DNA of 64,000 nt, taken from positions 1 to 64,000 of the forward strand of contig BDDD01005250.1 in the NCBI GenBank assembly GCA_001972305.1, written 5' to 3'. This stretch comes from Cephalotus follicularis. Lineage: Eukaryota > Streptophyta > Magnoliopsida > Oxalidales > Cephalotaceae. The number at the start of each line of letters is the position of its first letter. Positions within the stretch are counted from its first letter, which is position 1. The translations under genes and the position numbers were made by a program. Below, piece after piece: positions 52,528 to 63,495 of this stretch. The notes beneath the pieces are model-generated. The model was not told the DNA's origin and ran no database searches. It was given only the letters and a program-made list of their open reading frames with translations.

Positions 52528-54814
52528 TGTAATACCCCGTTTGTCCGTGTCTAAATATACGAACTTTTAATCTATTTTTTAAGTGATCTGCCTATTTTAT
52601 TTTGGTTTATGTGTTGGGCTGACTGATACCAGCCTTGGCTTTTTTTTTTGGCATCTTTTAGTATATGTAAATGAATAAGTAAAATTATTTTATTTTATCT
52701 TAATTTATTATAAATTTGTTTAATTTAAAACCAAATTCTCTAATTTAATTCTTTCTCTCTCCCTTATCTCTCCCTATCCCGTATATCTCTCTTTCTTCCT
52801 CTCCATATCCCCTGATTCTCTCCTTCTTCCTCTCCATCTCACCGATTCTCTCCCCCTCTTTCCTTATCTCTCCCGAAATTGTCTCCCCCTTTCTGTTTAA
52901 GTATGTCATTTGTCCACTATTTTGTGCCATTCCTTCTCTCTCACCTGGAATGCAACCAACCTGCAAGCTTTGGGTATTCTTGCACTTTTTGTACTGTTTT
53001 CCTCATCTCATCAGGTTTGCCTCTAATGGTTCGATTTATGTATTGTGTTATTTTGATATGCACAAGTTAGGCACGTTGTTAAAATTTTGTATCTCTCCTT
53101 CGTGTTTCCTCTCAAACAGCCACTGCAAGTTTGGAAATCCGTGTATTCTTTCCACAGTCTTGTTGTCAATGCATTCAGGTTCGTCTAATGTAGTTCAGTT
53201 TGATGTTCATTCTGCTTTGTTATGAATCAAAGTATATGTTTATGCTTGTTGTCAAAACTTTTGCTTTTTCTTCCTTTTTGATTCTTTCCACAATATGCTT
53301 TGTTATTGTTTCTGAGTCTGTTAGTAAGCCTTTAGGCATTTTGTATTGGTTGTAAACTGGTTTTGATAACTGGTAGTTGGTATTTTGACAGTGAACTGGT
53401 TATAAATTTATGCAATGGATTAGAATTTATCCTCCTCTTTAAGCATAGCCATTGTCTTTATATCTCTCTTAGTTTTGGTATTCTTTTCCTGTTTTAATAC
53501 CACATAGAGTCTTATTTAAATTGTTGTTGCCTTCTGGTAATGTGATATCCAGATTTTTGACAGAAAATTGCATAGGATCGTTACATATATGTGTTCTGTT
53601 GCCCAGTACAGTCAGTTGTTTTTCTGAATAGTCGGCTGTTATGCATTGTGTAGTCAGCTGCCTTTCTGATCAGTCGGCTACTATGCCTTGCACAGTCGAC
53701 TGGACCCCTATCCTAGTTGGCTGGCTGCAGTCCTGCTTGAATAGTCGACTGGCCAGGTTGGGTAGTCGACTGTCAGGCTTCGAACAGTCGACTGGAGTTC
53801 TGTTACAGTCGGCTGGTGAGTCCAAAAAATTTCTACTTTCAAATTTCCTTAGCCGTTTGTTCTTCTAATGAATCGGGGTCTGTTTTAAAGACCTTTATAT
53901 TCTAATTTAATGTCCACAATTAATTTCAAGTCCTTATATGAATGATTTTATATTTTTATAGATTATCATGCTACCGAGGGGCAGTTTAAGAATTTATCGA
54001 TCAATTCATAAGTTATTTCTGTGCTCGCATAAGGTACGGATCTCTTGTTCTTAATTATACTCCTTGGATTTTATTGGAATAAATCCTATTTATGTTTTGT
54101 GAAAATGTACGGATTCTCCGTTCTTTGATTTCTCTATCGGTTTTATTGAAATAAATTCGGACTATGCATTTAAGTACGGATTGTTCCTTCCTTGTTATCT
54201 CCTTTGGTTTTACTGAGATAAATTCAGTTTTATTACATTGAACATTTCTGATTTTATTATTTTTGTTTTGATGAATAAATGCATATTTTATTATAGAAAT
54301 AAATAAGTATGATTTTTAATGAAGAAAGTATGCTGATATTCTATAATTCATATATGAAAATGATTTTGGATATGTTTGGAAAATGTTTGGAAAATGTTTA
54401 TGTTTTGAATTGTTTTTAGATAAAAAATATTTTTGGAATAATGACATACCGAGATATATCCATATATAGGGGTACCATAGGCATGTCGTAGGCCCAGCAC
54501 GGTGACATGATACTTTCCGTAGTGGTGTGATTAGTCTACGGTCTCTCTCTATGTTATGATATGCAGTGAATAGGATTTGGATCCCACTTCAGAATATAGG
54601 CATATGGGTCGGCCCTAGGAAAATTGTTATCAGATTTGGATTTTGGGGATTGATTGTGTAGTGTCGTACACGTCCTTCCGTTGGAGCATGTGGGCGTTGC
54701 AAACCCCTTGCATTAATTTATATGTATATGCACATCGGATCTCTGTTATGGATTTATTAAATCGAGTATTTCTGATGATTTGAATTCCGATTATGAAACT
54801 TGGATATTGCTTTG
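52528..54814 (+). repeat. Element U 3' LTR, part before C
   Basis: Matches the 5' LTR from its start to the point equal to about 46515, then breaks at 54814, where the copia LTR starts (TGTTGACATTT). Left flank CTTTG (54810-54814) is the expected target copy. It contains an AGTCGACTG cluster at 53606-53818 and the CCGTAG/CTACGG hairpin at 54517-54541. Confidence 0.85.
53606..53818. repeat. AGTCGACTG motif cluster, U 3' LTR
   Basis: Nine to ten GTCRRC units, including four intact AGTCGACTG. A comparison pair for the 5' LTR cluster. Confidence 0.8.
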
Positions 54815-54970
54815 TGTTGACATTTATATGTTACAATCCTGGTTTTGATGATAACAAAACACCTAATGTGTTTGCTTGATATGAAGGAATCATTATCTAA
54901 GTTAACTTGTGTTGCAAGAAAGTTAAAAGTTTCGTATCAGTATTTTTGGCGTGAATGATTATGTTATACT

Positions 54971-55392
54971 AGTCAACGTGCTGGGAATGGATACACGTTC
55001 TGGGCTTCAAAAGATGATTCTCGTCAACGTTATTTACTATCCGCGTCAACGTGCTGGAAAATTATGATTTACGTCAACGCCTTTATGAAGATGTCAACGT
55101 CAATGACTTTAGCGTCAACGTAGAAAACAAGTGGAGTCAACATATTGTATATAGACGTCAACTCCATATCAAGACGTCAACGCAAACGGTGCACATTACG
55201 GACAGTAGGTTTGGACGTTAACGTGAATATATCATGGAGTCAACTCAAATGATATAAGCATCAACGCCATGTATGCGCGTCAACTTCAATAGAAGTGAAG
55301 CTGAAGAAAAGCTTGAAGAGTTAACGTAAAGAACCATAGGAGTCAACGCATAAGGGGATAGACGTCAACGCCATGCATACACGTCGACGCCA
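54971..55392. repeat. GTCAACG motif cluster in the copia LTR
   Basis: I count 16 GTYRAC hexamers in about 420 bp (chance about 0.4), mostly CGTCAACG, with two GTTAAC and one CGTCGACGCC. Confidence 0.9.
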
Positions 55393-55517
55393 ATGACAAC
55401 TAAACATAGAATCTGCCAAATTTGAAGGTGCTGAAATGGTGTTCCTTTCCCTGAATAGCTGCAACGGCTATCCGATGAGTTCCCAAACTCTAGCAATGGC
55501 TACATTCTTCTGAAGGC

Positions 55518-55526
55518 TATAAATAG
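55518..55526 (+). promoter_or_regulatory. TATA box of the first copia LTR
   Basis: TATAAATAG about 700 bp into the LTR, just downstream of the motif cluster. Confidence 0.6.
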
Positions 55527-56089
55527 ATGCTTAATCCATGAAGAAATAATCAAGCAAGAAAGAGCAAGCCAAATAACAAAGAAAGACATTCTAGTCTTTG
55601 TTTTCTTCAAATGAGTTCTTGAGCTATCTTCAAGTCTTTCTGTTTTTGATCCATAAAATTATCATATCAGCCTTTGTAGAGGATACATATAAACAACAAA
55701 CACTCCATATTATTGTTGTATACCCAAGGTCATTAGTACCTTTCTTAAAGTTAGGATTTAGCTTTGAAAATCTGAGTTAGAATTTAGCTCACAAAAATTC
55801 AAGTTAGGATTGACCTTGTAAAAATCCAGAGTTACTATTTGTGATCGGGGGATTACATTCTAGTGGAACATCAAGTGCGGCTTGGGAGAGTGGACGTAGG
55901 CACGGTTTGCCGAACCACTATAAAATAGTTTGCATCCTTCTTCCCTTCCTCTTTATTTTGCAAATTATTTTATTACTTTATGTGATTTTGATTCATATTA
56001 TAACTCTTGTTTTTAAATTGAAAAAGATGTGGTTATTTTCCTAATAACCAATCCACCCCCGTCTTGGTTGCTTATGTGGACCTATCAAA

Positions 56090-56103
56090 TGGTATCAGAG
56101 AGG
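56090..56103 (+). other. Primer-binding site, copia unit 1
   Basis: TGGTATCAGAGAGG, two bases after the LTR end. Met-tRNA type. Confidence 0.8.
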
Positions 56104-56141
56104 TTGTTATCATTAATCTTAATTGAGATAATTTTATTCTA

Positions 56142-56654
56142 ATGGCAACATTTTTCCATGATAATGTTAGTCAAACCATTAACAAGCCCCCTAGCTTTGA
56201 TGGAAACAATTATAGTTATTGGAAAACTCGTATGACTATTTTTATAAAATCCTTAGAGTATCAACTATGGAATATTATTACAAATGGTCCTGAAATTCCT
56301 ACCAAACTAGTTGATGGTGAAAGGATTCTTATAATGAATAGCGAGTTTAATGATCATGACTATAAATTGCTTCAGTTGAATGCTAAGGCAAAACATGTTA
56401 TATTTTGTGCTTTGATTCCTAGTGAATTTAATCGTATTTCATCCCTTGATTCTGCAACAAAAATGTGGGATAGGCTAATGGTTACCTACGAAGGAACCAA
56501 CTAGGTAAAGGACAATAAGATAAACAGATCAGCGCATGATTATGAGCTATTTACTATGCTTGAAAATGAAAACATTTCTAGTATGTATGCTTGCTTTAAT
56601 GTTATTATAAATGTGATAAAGGGCCTTGGAAAGTTCTATACTAATCATGAACTT
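56142..56654 (+). pseudogene. Copia gag N-terminus, unit 1
   Basis: Starts MATFFHDNVSQTINKPPSFD and contains NNYSYWKTRMTIFIKSLEYQ and the IFCALIPSEFNR region of copia-type gag. A stop at 56502 is CAG-to-TAG compared with unit 2. Homology to unit 2 continues to GLGKFYTNHEL and breaks at about 56654, where an unrelated reading frame begins. Confidence 0.8.
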
Positions 56655-57339
56655 TCTAGGTGCTGAGCATAGACTGCTCTACCACATTGTCGCCACTCAT
56701 GTTCTACCTACCTCCGATGGGCATGAAAAGATGAGTTACCAGGATTTATACATTATGTGGCATGTGGTAACTGGAAAGCCTTTGAACCTTCCCTACCTCA
56801 TCATGAAGAATATGATTAGAGCATCTTTTAAGGTAGATGGTGCATTGGCATATGAGATGGTGATTACCAAGATCATTTCTCACTTTGGAGTTGTGGTTAG
56901 TAATGAAGTTGCGTCTAGGAATTATGTAGGTAACATATATAATGCATCTTCACTGAAAAGGATGGGCTGGAAGAGAGTGTTTGAAACTGGAAAAGGAAAT
57001 GATTGGTTGCCTAAGGAAGGTGGAAGAAGGAAGAGAAGAGTTGAAGGTGAAAGAGTAGAGGAGCAAGGTGAAGCTCAAAGGATTAGACCCACCCCTGCAT
57101 CACAACAACAAGCAAGTAGCAATAATTCTTCAACCTTGGAGAGTCTTTTGACTGAAATAAAGAAGATGAATATAAAGATGGAGAATTTACGAGAAGAGTT
57201 ACTTGATCTTTCTGATGATCAAAGAAGAAGAATTAGAAGAATCGAGAAGAAGCTGACTACAAAAGGATTAATTGAGGCTGTCGATATCTCTTCATCGGAA
57301 TGTGAAGAAAAAGAAGGAGGAGAGAAAGTGCAATCTTAA
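56647..57339 (+). CDS. Fused frame resembling the plant 'putative transposon protein' family
   Basis: The ATG at 56647 lies in gag DNA but in another frame. From about residue 5 the peptide reads HRLLYHIVATHVLPTS, SYQDLYIMWHVVTGK and LNLPYLIMKNMI, then ALAYEMVITKIISHFGVVV. This resembles the plant-specific 'putative plant transposon protein' domain found in many retroelement-derived proteins; I name it from memory of the family, without a search. The C-terminal half is charged, with QQQASSNN and a coiled-coil-like ESLLTEIKKMNIKMENLREEL, then an Arg-rich stretch and an acidic tail. It is 230 codons and uninterrupted. Function unknown. In Sireviruses a 3' frame after pol is common, so a deletion joining gag to that frame would explain it. 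Confidence 0.5.
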   Translation: MNFLGAEHRLLYHIVATHVLPTSDGHEKMSYQDLYIMWHVVTGKPLNLPYLIMKNMIRASFKVDGALAYEMVITKIISHFGVVVSNEVASRNYVGNIYNASSLKRMGWKRVFETGKGNDWLPKEGGRRKRRVEGERVEEQGEAQRIRPTPASQQQASSNNSSTLESLLTEIKKMNIKMENLREELLDLSDDQRRRIRRIEKKLTTKGLIEAVDISSSECEEKEGGEKVQS

Positions 57340-57535
57340 TTTTTTTCCTGTTTTTCTGGACATCTTTTATGCTGTTTTTATGAGAAGTTTATTTTGTTCT
57401 TAAAACTTCTTGGATTATGTTTTTTTTATACAATGAAGTTTATGGATTATATGTTTGTGATATGCAATATTTAAAGTTTTAATCTCTATTATATGCTTAT
57501 AATTCTGTTTCAATTGCATTTTTCAGGGGGAGTTT
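57340..57535 (+). other. Copia 3' noncoding, before S3
   Basis: T-rich sequence ending in CAGGGGGAGTTT, the first of several GGGGGAG purine tracts. No gene. Confidence 0.6.
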
Positions 57536-57705
57536 TATAATAACCGCAAATTTAATTAATGTATATTGATCCAATTCTGAAATAAATATACATTTTGATT
57601 GAGTTATTTGGCCAATTATATTGATTTTTATGATTGGTAAATGCTTGGGATGAATAGATATACATTTGGTGAAGTATCAAAGTTAAGAAGCCCTAAACTA
57701 GCCCA

Positions 57706-57795
57706 AACAGCCGACTGTCACAGGGCAACAATCGACTGTTTGCTACGTAATGAAGGCAGTCGACTACCCACTATAGCCAGGCGATTGGAATTGCC
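57706..57795. repeat. GTCGAC motif cluster 1 in S3
   Basis: Units CAGCCGACTG, CAATCGACTG and CAGTCGACTA, 25-35 bp apart. Confidence 0.65.
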
Positions 57796-58797
57796 CAGGA
57801 CAGATTCCTGGCACGTGCAGGGACAAGAATGACAGATGGGTAGGAGGCACATGCTTCTCACCAACTGCCAGAACATGCAAAAGGGAATGTTAGCATGTTC
57901 TCTGCAGATCTACAACCTACAAATTGATAAATAATGAGAGAAAGGTGAAGAGAGGGATGCATGTGATGGAAAGGAAAGAGAGAAAAGATGAGTGCATGTG
58001 ACTTAGATGGAATCTGACGAATTCAACAGACTTTGACCTTATATCAGCTGTTGAATTGTGTTATGAGTGTTAGAAAACATTGAGTGAAGAGAGGAATTAT
58101 TGGAGCTTGCATTGGAGGAATTGTAGAGAGATCAAAGGAAGACTTGGAAGCTTTAGACTCTTGGTAAGTTCTCAACCCGAATTATCTGTTGTTATGATGA
58201 TAATATGACTAGGAGAATGATTAAATATCTTCTGTTAATGGATTAGAATTAACAACCTTTTGAATTGAAATGGGAAGTAGTGATTGGTTCAAGTGTAAAT
58301 GGTGACTTTAGCCTCTAGAATGGATTATAATTGTTGTTATTGTTATGATATATGTTTACTGGTTTTCTAGATATATTATACCTTCTATCAACACACTTAA
58401 GATCAATGAACCGAGATTTAATGATAACTGGCATAGAGTTCAAAGAGAAAGTGGTAAAATGGTAAGAGTGATGTTAAGACTCAATGAGCTAGTGTTTAAG
58501 CTATTGTTAGTGTTATTGAAACCTACTGGTACTAATGCATGTATACATAAACATGCATACATAGATTGAACTTGCTGGATTGAAAGAGTGATTGGTGAAA
58601 AGTGACTTGGAACTCAAAGAGAAAGATCAAACTCGATTGATCTTGGGATAGCAATTTGAGGTAGGGGTAACGATATGTTATGGAAGATATGAGTATGCAT
58701 ATTATGTATGGATATTTTCTGCATAATTACATGTGTTGAATTGATTGGAAATTGAAATTGCATTGCATGACATGCTACTGCCTGCATTTTCTGGGCA

Positions 58798-58892
58798 GAG
58801 GCAGTCGACTACACAACCTATCCAGTCGACTGCCAAGGCAAAGCAGTCGACTACACAACCAAAACAGTCGGCTAATCTTGATGGCAACCGAC
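58798..58892. repeat. AGTCGACTG motif cluster 2 in S3
   Basis: Three exact AGTCGACT units plus CAGTCGGCTA and CAACCGACTG. Confidence 0.75.
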
Positions 58893-59873
58893 TGTTCTGG
58901 GCAGAAATTGCATAACATTGATTGAATTGCTACTGTTGGTACTGTTATTGAATTGTATATGCTACAATCATATAGTATATACCGTTTGATGTTATTTAAC
59001 ATCGTTACTACTCATATTGCAACGATCAAACGAACTATGGGCTAAATGCACATTTCATGGTTTTAAACACCATTTCAAAGGAAAACTATTATGGCAAGAA
59101 CTATTGATTTGTGATATTGTTACTGAATATGCTACTGTCATATTATTATAAACAGTTTTGGTGTCATTTAACACCACTGCCATTGTATTCAATGATTGAA
59201 ACCAATTATGGGCTATGTACCCAAACCATGATATCAACTATCAATTTAAGTGAATAATTGTTGCCAAATGACTACTGATTTTCCTCCTTTATGAGAGGTA
59301 CCTACTGTTTTGTTTCCCAACCTGGAAACCACTAGTGAAATGACATCGTTTTCCTCATATGAGACGTACGATAAATGAATTGTTATGTGTTTCTAAAGAA
59401 AACAACTTTTATATTGCATATTATTGATATATGTAATATTGTTATTGAAATGCTTGAATTGATTGTCTATGTTAGTGTCGTGGTTGAGTGATGGAGGATG
59501 TCACTGACTACGGAATGTGATTCTGGGTGCCAGGAGTTGGCCAGAGTATCACTCTAGTGTTCTGCAATGCAGATATTGATTGTTAAACTACCCGCCAACG
59601 CCGGTAGTAAGTGTTACCTAATCAATCATCCTCAGAGCGTAGGGTGATAGATAGGTGGTGCACAGTTGGTGCTAGGAGTTAGCGACATGTGACACCCAAG
59701 TGAGGGATGAATTGATTGTACCCTTGTGCGGTATTCTTGCATATGGATTGTTTATGGCCACTTGGCATGATTGCTCATATATTGGCTCATTTAAATGTTA
59801 TTTTGATATAAACTGTCATACATGTTGCATTCATATATTCCTTATCATACATTATCTTCCTACTTAGCCAAGT

Positions 59874-59888
59874 GAGGACAACGGCTAA
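59874..59888 (+). other. Hairpin near the LTR 3' end, S3 copy
   Basis: TTAGCC (59874-59879), short loop region, GGCTAA (59883-59888 within ACGGCTAACC), as in T. 350 bp before the LTR end. The exact loop length should be rechecked on the sequence. Confidence 0.5.
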
Positions 59889-60243
59889 CCCCTACAATTT
59901 CAGATTAAGCAAGGACATTTGGGACTGCTGCTGAAGCTTGGAGAGCTTCTTTTGTTATTTTAAAGTTGTTATTTTAATGTTGATGATGTACTGTATTTTG
60001 TATTGTAGTGAACGGTTCATACCCCGTACAGTTGTACTTTCCTTATGTATAAGGATATTGTTGGTTTTTACCCGCACGTAGTATGAGATGCGTGCGGACG
60101 ACTTGTATTATATTCTGACTTATCGAATGCTTTCGCCAATTTATTTATGAATTGTGCTGGAATATTATTTATGCTTATTTCTGATATCACCACATATGCT
60201 GGTCCATTATACGTGAACCGAAACAATGGGGTGTGACAAGTTT

Positions 60244-60592
60244 GTCCTGTTAAATTCTGATATTTGTTGATGAATGTTTTTTTGATACTTAATGGATCCC
60301 TGTTTTTGATAGATGATGAAGCATCTATTTAGGGGGAGTTCTTGTTTACTCAAACTTTTTGATGATTTCCAAAAAGGGGGAGTAGTATATTCTACAAATG
60401 TTGAAGATATATGAGCTTTTTATAAACTTTTATAAATGGTATGCTTACAAATGTGGATTATGCATATAGTTCTACTAGGATAGTTTTAACATCTAAATTG
60501 GTATGTTGAAGATTGTTGACATGCATATGTTGTTTTATGCACTTTTATACTTTTTATTGTGTATGTTTTGTCATCATCAAAAAGGGGGAGAT
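60244..60592 (+). other. Copia 3' noncoding with repeated GGGGGAG tracts
   Basis: TTTAGGGGGAG near 60333, AAAAGGGGGAG near 60375 and AAAAAGGGGGAGA just before the second LTR. The last is the likely polypurine tract. Repeated tracts of this kind before the 3' LTR are typical of Sireviruses. Confidence 0.7.
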
Positions 60593-60745
60593 TTTTGACA
60601 TTTATATGTTTCAACCCTTGTTTTGATGATAACAAAACACCTAATGTGTTTGCTTGATGTGAAGGAATCGTTATCTAAGTTAACTTGTGTTGCAAGAAAG
60701 TTAAAACTTTCATATCAGTACTTTTGGGGTCAATGATTATGTTAT

Positions 60746-61162
60746 ACACGTCAACGTGCTGGGAATGGATACGCGCAAAAGATGATTCTCGTCAACGTTA
60801 TTTACTATCCGCGTCAACGTGCTGGGAAATTATGATTTACGTCAACGCCTTTATGAAGATGTCAACGTCAATGACTTAAGCGTCAACGCAGAGAACAAGT
60901 GGAGTCAACATCTTGTATATAGATGTCAACTCCATATCAAGACGTCAACACAAACGGTGCACATTTCGGACAGTAGGTTTGGACGTTAACGTGAAGATAT
61001 TATGGAGTCAACTCAAATGATATAAGCATCAACACCATGTATGCGCGTCAACGTGAAGAGAAGTGAAGCTGAAGAAAAGTATGAAGAGTTAACGCCAAGA
61101 ACCACAAGAGTCAACGCATAAGGAGATAGACGTCAACGCCATGCATACACGGCGACGCCAAT
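60746..61162. repeat. GTCAACG motif cluster, second copia LTR
   Basis: About 15 GTYRAC cores in matching positions to the first LTR, with a few substitutions (for example CGGCGACGCC for CGTCGACGCC). Confidence 0.85.
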
Positions 61163-61285
61163 GACAGCTAAACACAGAATCTGCAAAATTTGAAGGTGCT
61201 GAAATGGTGATCCTTTCCCTGAATAGCTCCAACGGCTATCTGATGAGTTCCTGAACTCTAGCAACGGCTACATTCTTCTTAATTC

Positions 61286-61294
61286 TATAAATAC
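61286..61294 (+). promoter_or_regulatory. TATA box of the second copia LTR
   Basis: TATAAATAC at the place equal to 55518. Confidence 0.55.
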
Positions 61295-61857
61295 AGGCTT
61301 AGTCCATGAAGAAATAATCAAGCAAGAAAGAGCAAGCCAAATAACAAAGAAAAACATTCTAGTCTTTATTTTCTTCAAAACAGTTCTAGAGCTATCTTTA
61401 AGTCTTTTGATTTTTGATCCTTAAAATTGTTATATCAGCCTTTGTAGAGGATAATTATAAACAACAAAGACTTCATATTATTGTTGTATACCCAGGGTCA
61501 TTAGTACCTTTCTTAAAGTTAGGATTTAGCTTTGAAAATCCGAGTTAGAATTTAGCTCGCAAAAATTCAAGTTAGGATTGACCTTGTAAAAATCCAGAGT
61601 TACTGTTTGTGATCTGGGGATTACATTCTAGTGGAACCGCAAGTGTGGCTTGGGAGAGTGGATGTAGGTACGGTTTGCCGAACCACTACAAAATAGTTTG
61701 CATCCTTCTTCCCTAACTCTTTATTTTGCAAATTATTTTATTACTTTGTGTGTTTTTGATTGCTATTATCACTCTTGTTTTTAAATTGAAAAAGATGTCG
61801 TTATTTTCTGAATAACCAATTCATGCCCTTCTTGGTTGCTTTTGTGAACCTATCAAT

Positions 61858-61871
61858 TGGTATCAGAGAGG
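61858..61871 (+). other. Primer-binding site, copia unit 2
   Basis: TGGTATCAGAGAGG, two bases after the LTR end. Confidence 0.8.
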
Positions 61872-61909
61872 TTGTTATCATTAATCTTAATTGAGATAAT
61901 TTGATTCTA

Positions 61910-63495
61910 ATGGCAACCTTTTTCCATGATAATGTTAGTCAATCCATTAACAAGCCCCCTATCTTTGATGGAAACAATTATAGTTATTGGAAAACTCGTA
62001 TGACTATTTTTATTCAATCCTTAGATTATCAACTATGGAACATTATTACAAATGGTCCTAAAATTCCTACCAAACTAGTTAATGGTGAAAGGATTATGAA
62101 AATGAATAACGAGTTTAATGATCATGACTATAAATTGCTTTAGTTGAATGCTAAGGCAAAAGATGTTATATTTTGTGCTTCGAGTCCTAGTGAATTTAAT
62201 CGTGTTTCATCCCTTGATTCTGCAAAAGAAATGTGGGATAGGCTAATGGTTACCTATGAAGGAACCAACCAGGTAAAGGACACTAAGATAAACCGATTAG
62301 CGTATGATTATTAGCTATTTACTATGCTTGAAATTGAAAACATTTCTAGTATGAATGCTCACTTTAATGATATTATAAATGCGTTAAAAGGCCTTGGAAA
62401 GGTCTATACTAATCATGAACTTGTGAGCAAGATTCTCAGGTTCCTCCCGAAGTCTTGGGAACCAAAAGTTACTGCAATAGAAGAAGCGAAAGACTTATCT
62501 ACTCTTCCGTTAGAAGATTTGTTGGGATCGTTGATGACTCATGAGTTACGAATGAATGACCAAACAAAGAATGAGCTAAAGAACAAGACGATCGCCTTGA
62601 AAGCATAAAAAGATGAAGAAAGCGATGAAGATAAAGATGAAATGGATTTACTCACAAAGAGGATTAGAAGAATTCTACTTGACAAGAAACACTTCTCAAA
62701 GATGCAATTGAAGAAGTTCCAATCAAAAGGAGATTCGAGCAAAAGTAACAAAGAAGAAAAAGAGGTAATATGTTATGCATGCAACAAACCGGGTCACATA
62801 AATCTGGACTGTCCTAAATTGAAGAAAAATAAGGACAAGAAGAAAGCAATGATCACGACTTGGAGCGATAGTGACGATTCAAGTCCGGACGAGGATGAAA
62901 ATGAAGAAATTGCCAATATAGCTTTTATGGCTATGGAAGATGACAATGAGGTATGTTCTTCATCCCTTAGTTATAATGATTCAAAATGAGTGTAATGAAA
63001 TTATTGATGTTTTGGATGATCTTAACTAGGAATGTCAATTGTTAAAAAAGATAGCTAAGGATAGAACTAAAGAAAACATGGAATTGAAAAATCATATATT
63101 GAATATGAAAAATGATGAATTTGATTGAGAAAAATTCAACTTTAGAGAAAGAAAATTCTGATTTGAAAATGGAAATAGATGCTTTAAAAAGAACTTTTTC
63201 AAAATTTTCCGATAGTAGTAATAAACTGGATAAGTTGCTTGGTATGCAACATTGTGTGTTTGACAAAGCCGGTTTAGGCTTTGATGAAATGAACAAAGTT
63301 CAACATTTCAACAAGTTATTAGATAGAAAGAAAAAGAATGTGGTCAATTGTAATTTTTGTGGAAAATTAGGACATTCTTCTTATAATTGTTGGTTTAAAA
63401 GAACAAGTGCAAAAGTTAAAAGGATATGGGTTCTTAAAGGAACTTTTCCTACTAATGCAAAAGGACCCAAAACCTTTTGGGTACCAAAAAGATGA
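61910..63495 (+). pseudogene. Copia gag, unit 2, nearly full length but broken
   Basis: One frame from ATG 61910 to 62989 has stops at 62141 (CAG-to-TAG relative to unit 1), near 62312 (GAG-to-TAG) and at 62606. Gag core motifs: NNYSYWKTRMTIFIQSLDYQ, SSMNAHFNDIINALKGLGKV, ILRFLPKSWEPKVTAI. First zinc knuckle CYACNKPGHINLDC, then an acidic stretch (DSDDSSPDEDENEE). After two frameshifts a coiled-coil region (NSTLEKENSDLKMEIDAL) and a second knuckle CNFCGKLGHSSYNC lead to TFWVPKR, the usual Sirevirus gag end. Pol should follow but is not readable. Confidence 0.8.

Larger units (their letters stand above)
44273..54814 (+). mobile_element. Element U: Ty3/gypsy chromovirus lacking most of pol, with S2 and C inside
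   Basis: 5' LTR 44273-47075, internal region 47076-52527 (with solo LTR S2 at 49107-52259), 3' LTR from 52528, interrupted at 54815 by element C. It sits in element X with left flank CCTAC; the right flank is outside the window. Gag and protease remnants are present. Reverse transcriptase is reduced to its first ~15 codons, joined to the integrase C-terminus. Confidence 0.8.
54815..56087 (+). repeat. Element C first LTR (1273 bp)
   Basis: TGTTGACATTT...CCTATCA. Very similar to 60593-61855. Motif cluster at 54971-55392 and TATA box at 55518. Confidence 0.85.
57536..60238 (+). mobile_element. S3: solo LTR of 2703 bp inside the copia element
   Basis: Perfect target copies AGTTT (57531-57535, 60239-60243). 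It starts TATAATAACC (expected TGTAATAACC, one transition) and ends GGGGTGTGACA. The end region resembles T: TTAGCC...GGCTAACCCC and GATGCGTGCGG-like phrases. Two AGTCGACTG clusters, no genes. Confidence 0.85.
54815..61855 (+). mobile_element. Element C unit 1: Sirevirus-like Ty1/copia, internally deleted
   Basis: LTR 54815-56087, primer site, truncated gag, a fused reading frame, GGGGGAG-rich 3' noncoding region, second LTR 60593-61855. The LTR starts TGTTGACATTTATATG and has ...GATGATAACAAAACACC near it, typical of Sirevirus-type LTRs. Solo LTR S3 sits between the fused frame and the second LTR. A second internal region with its own gag follows the second LTR directly, so the array is LTR-int-LTR-int. 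Confidence 0.8.
60593..61855 (+). repeat. Element C second LTR (1263 bp)
   Basis: Starts TTTTGACATTT (expected TGTTGACA) and ends CCTATCA. A GTCAACG cluster at 60746-61162 parallels the first LTR. Confidence 0.85.

Noticed and set aside
58345-59237. Short frames inside S3
   Set aside because: S3 is a solo LTR with exact target copies. The frames are short, low-complexity and unrelated to known retroelement proteins.
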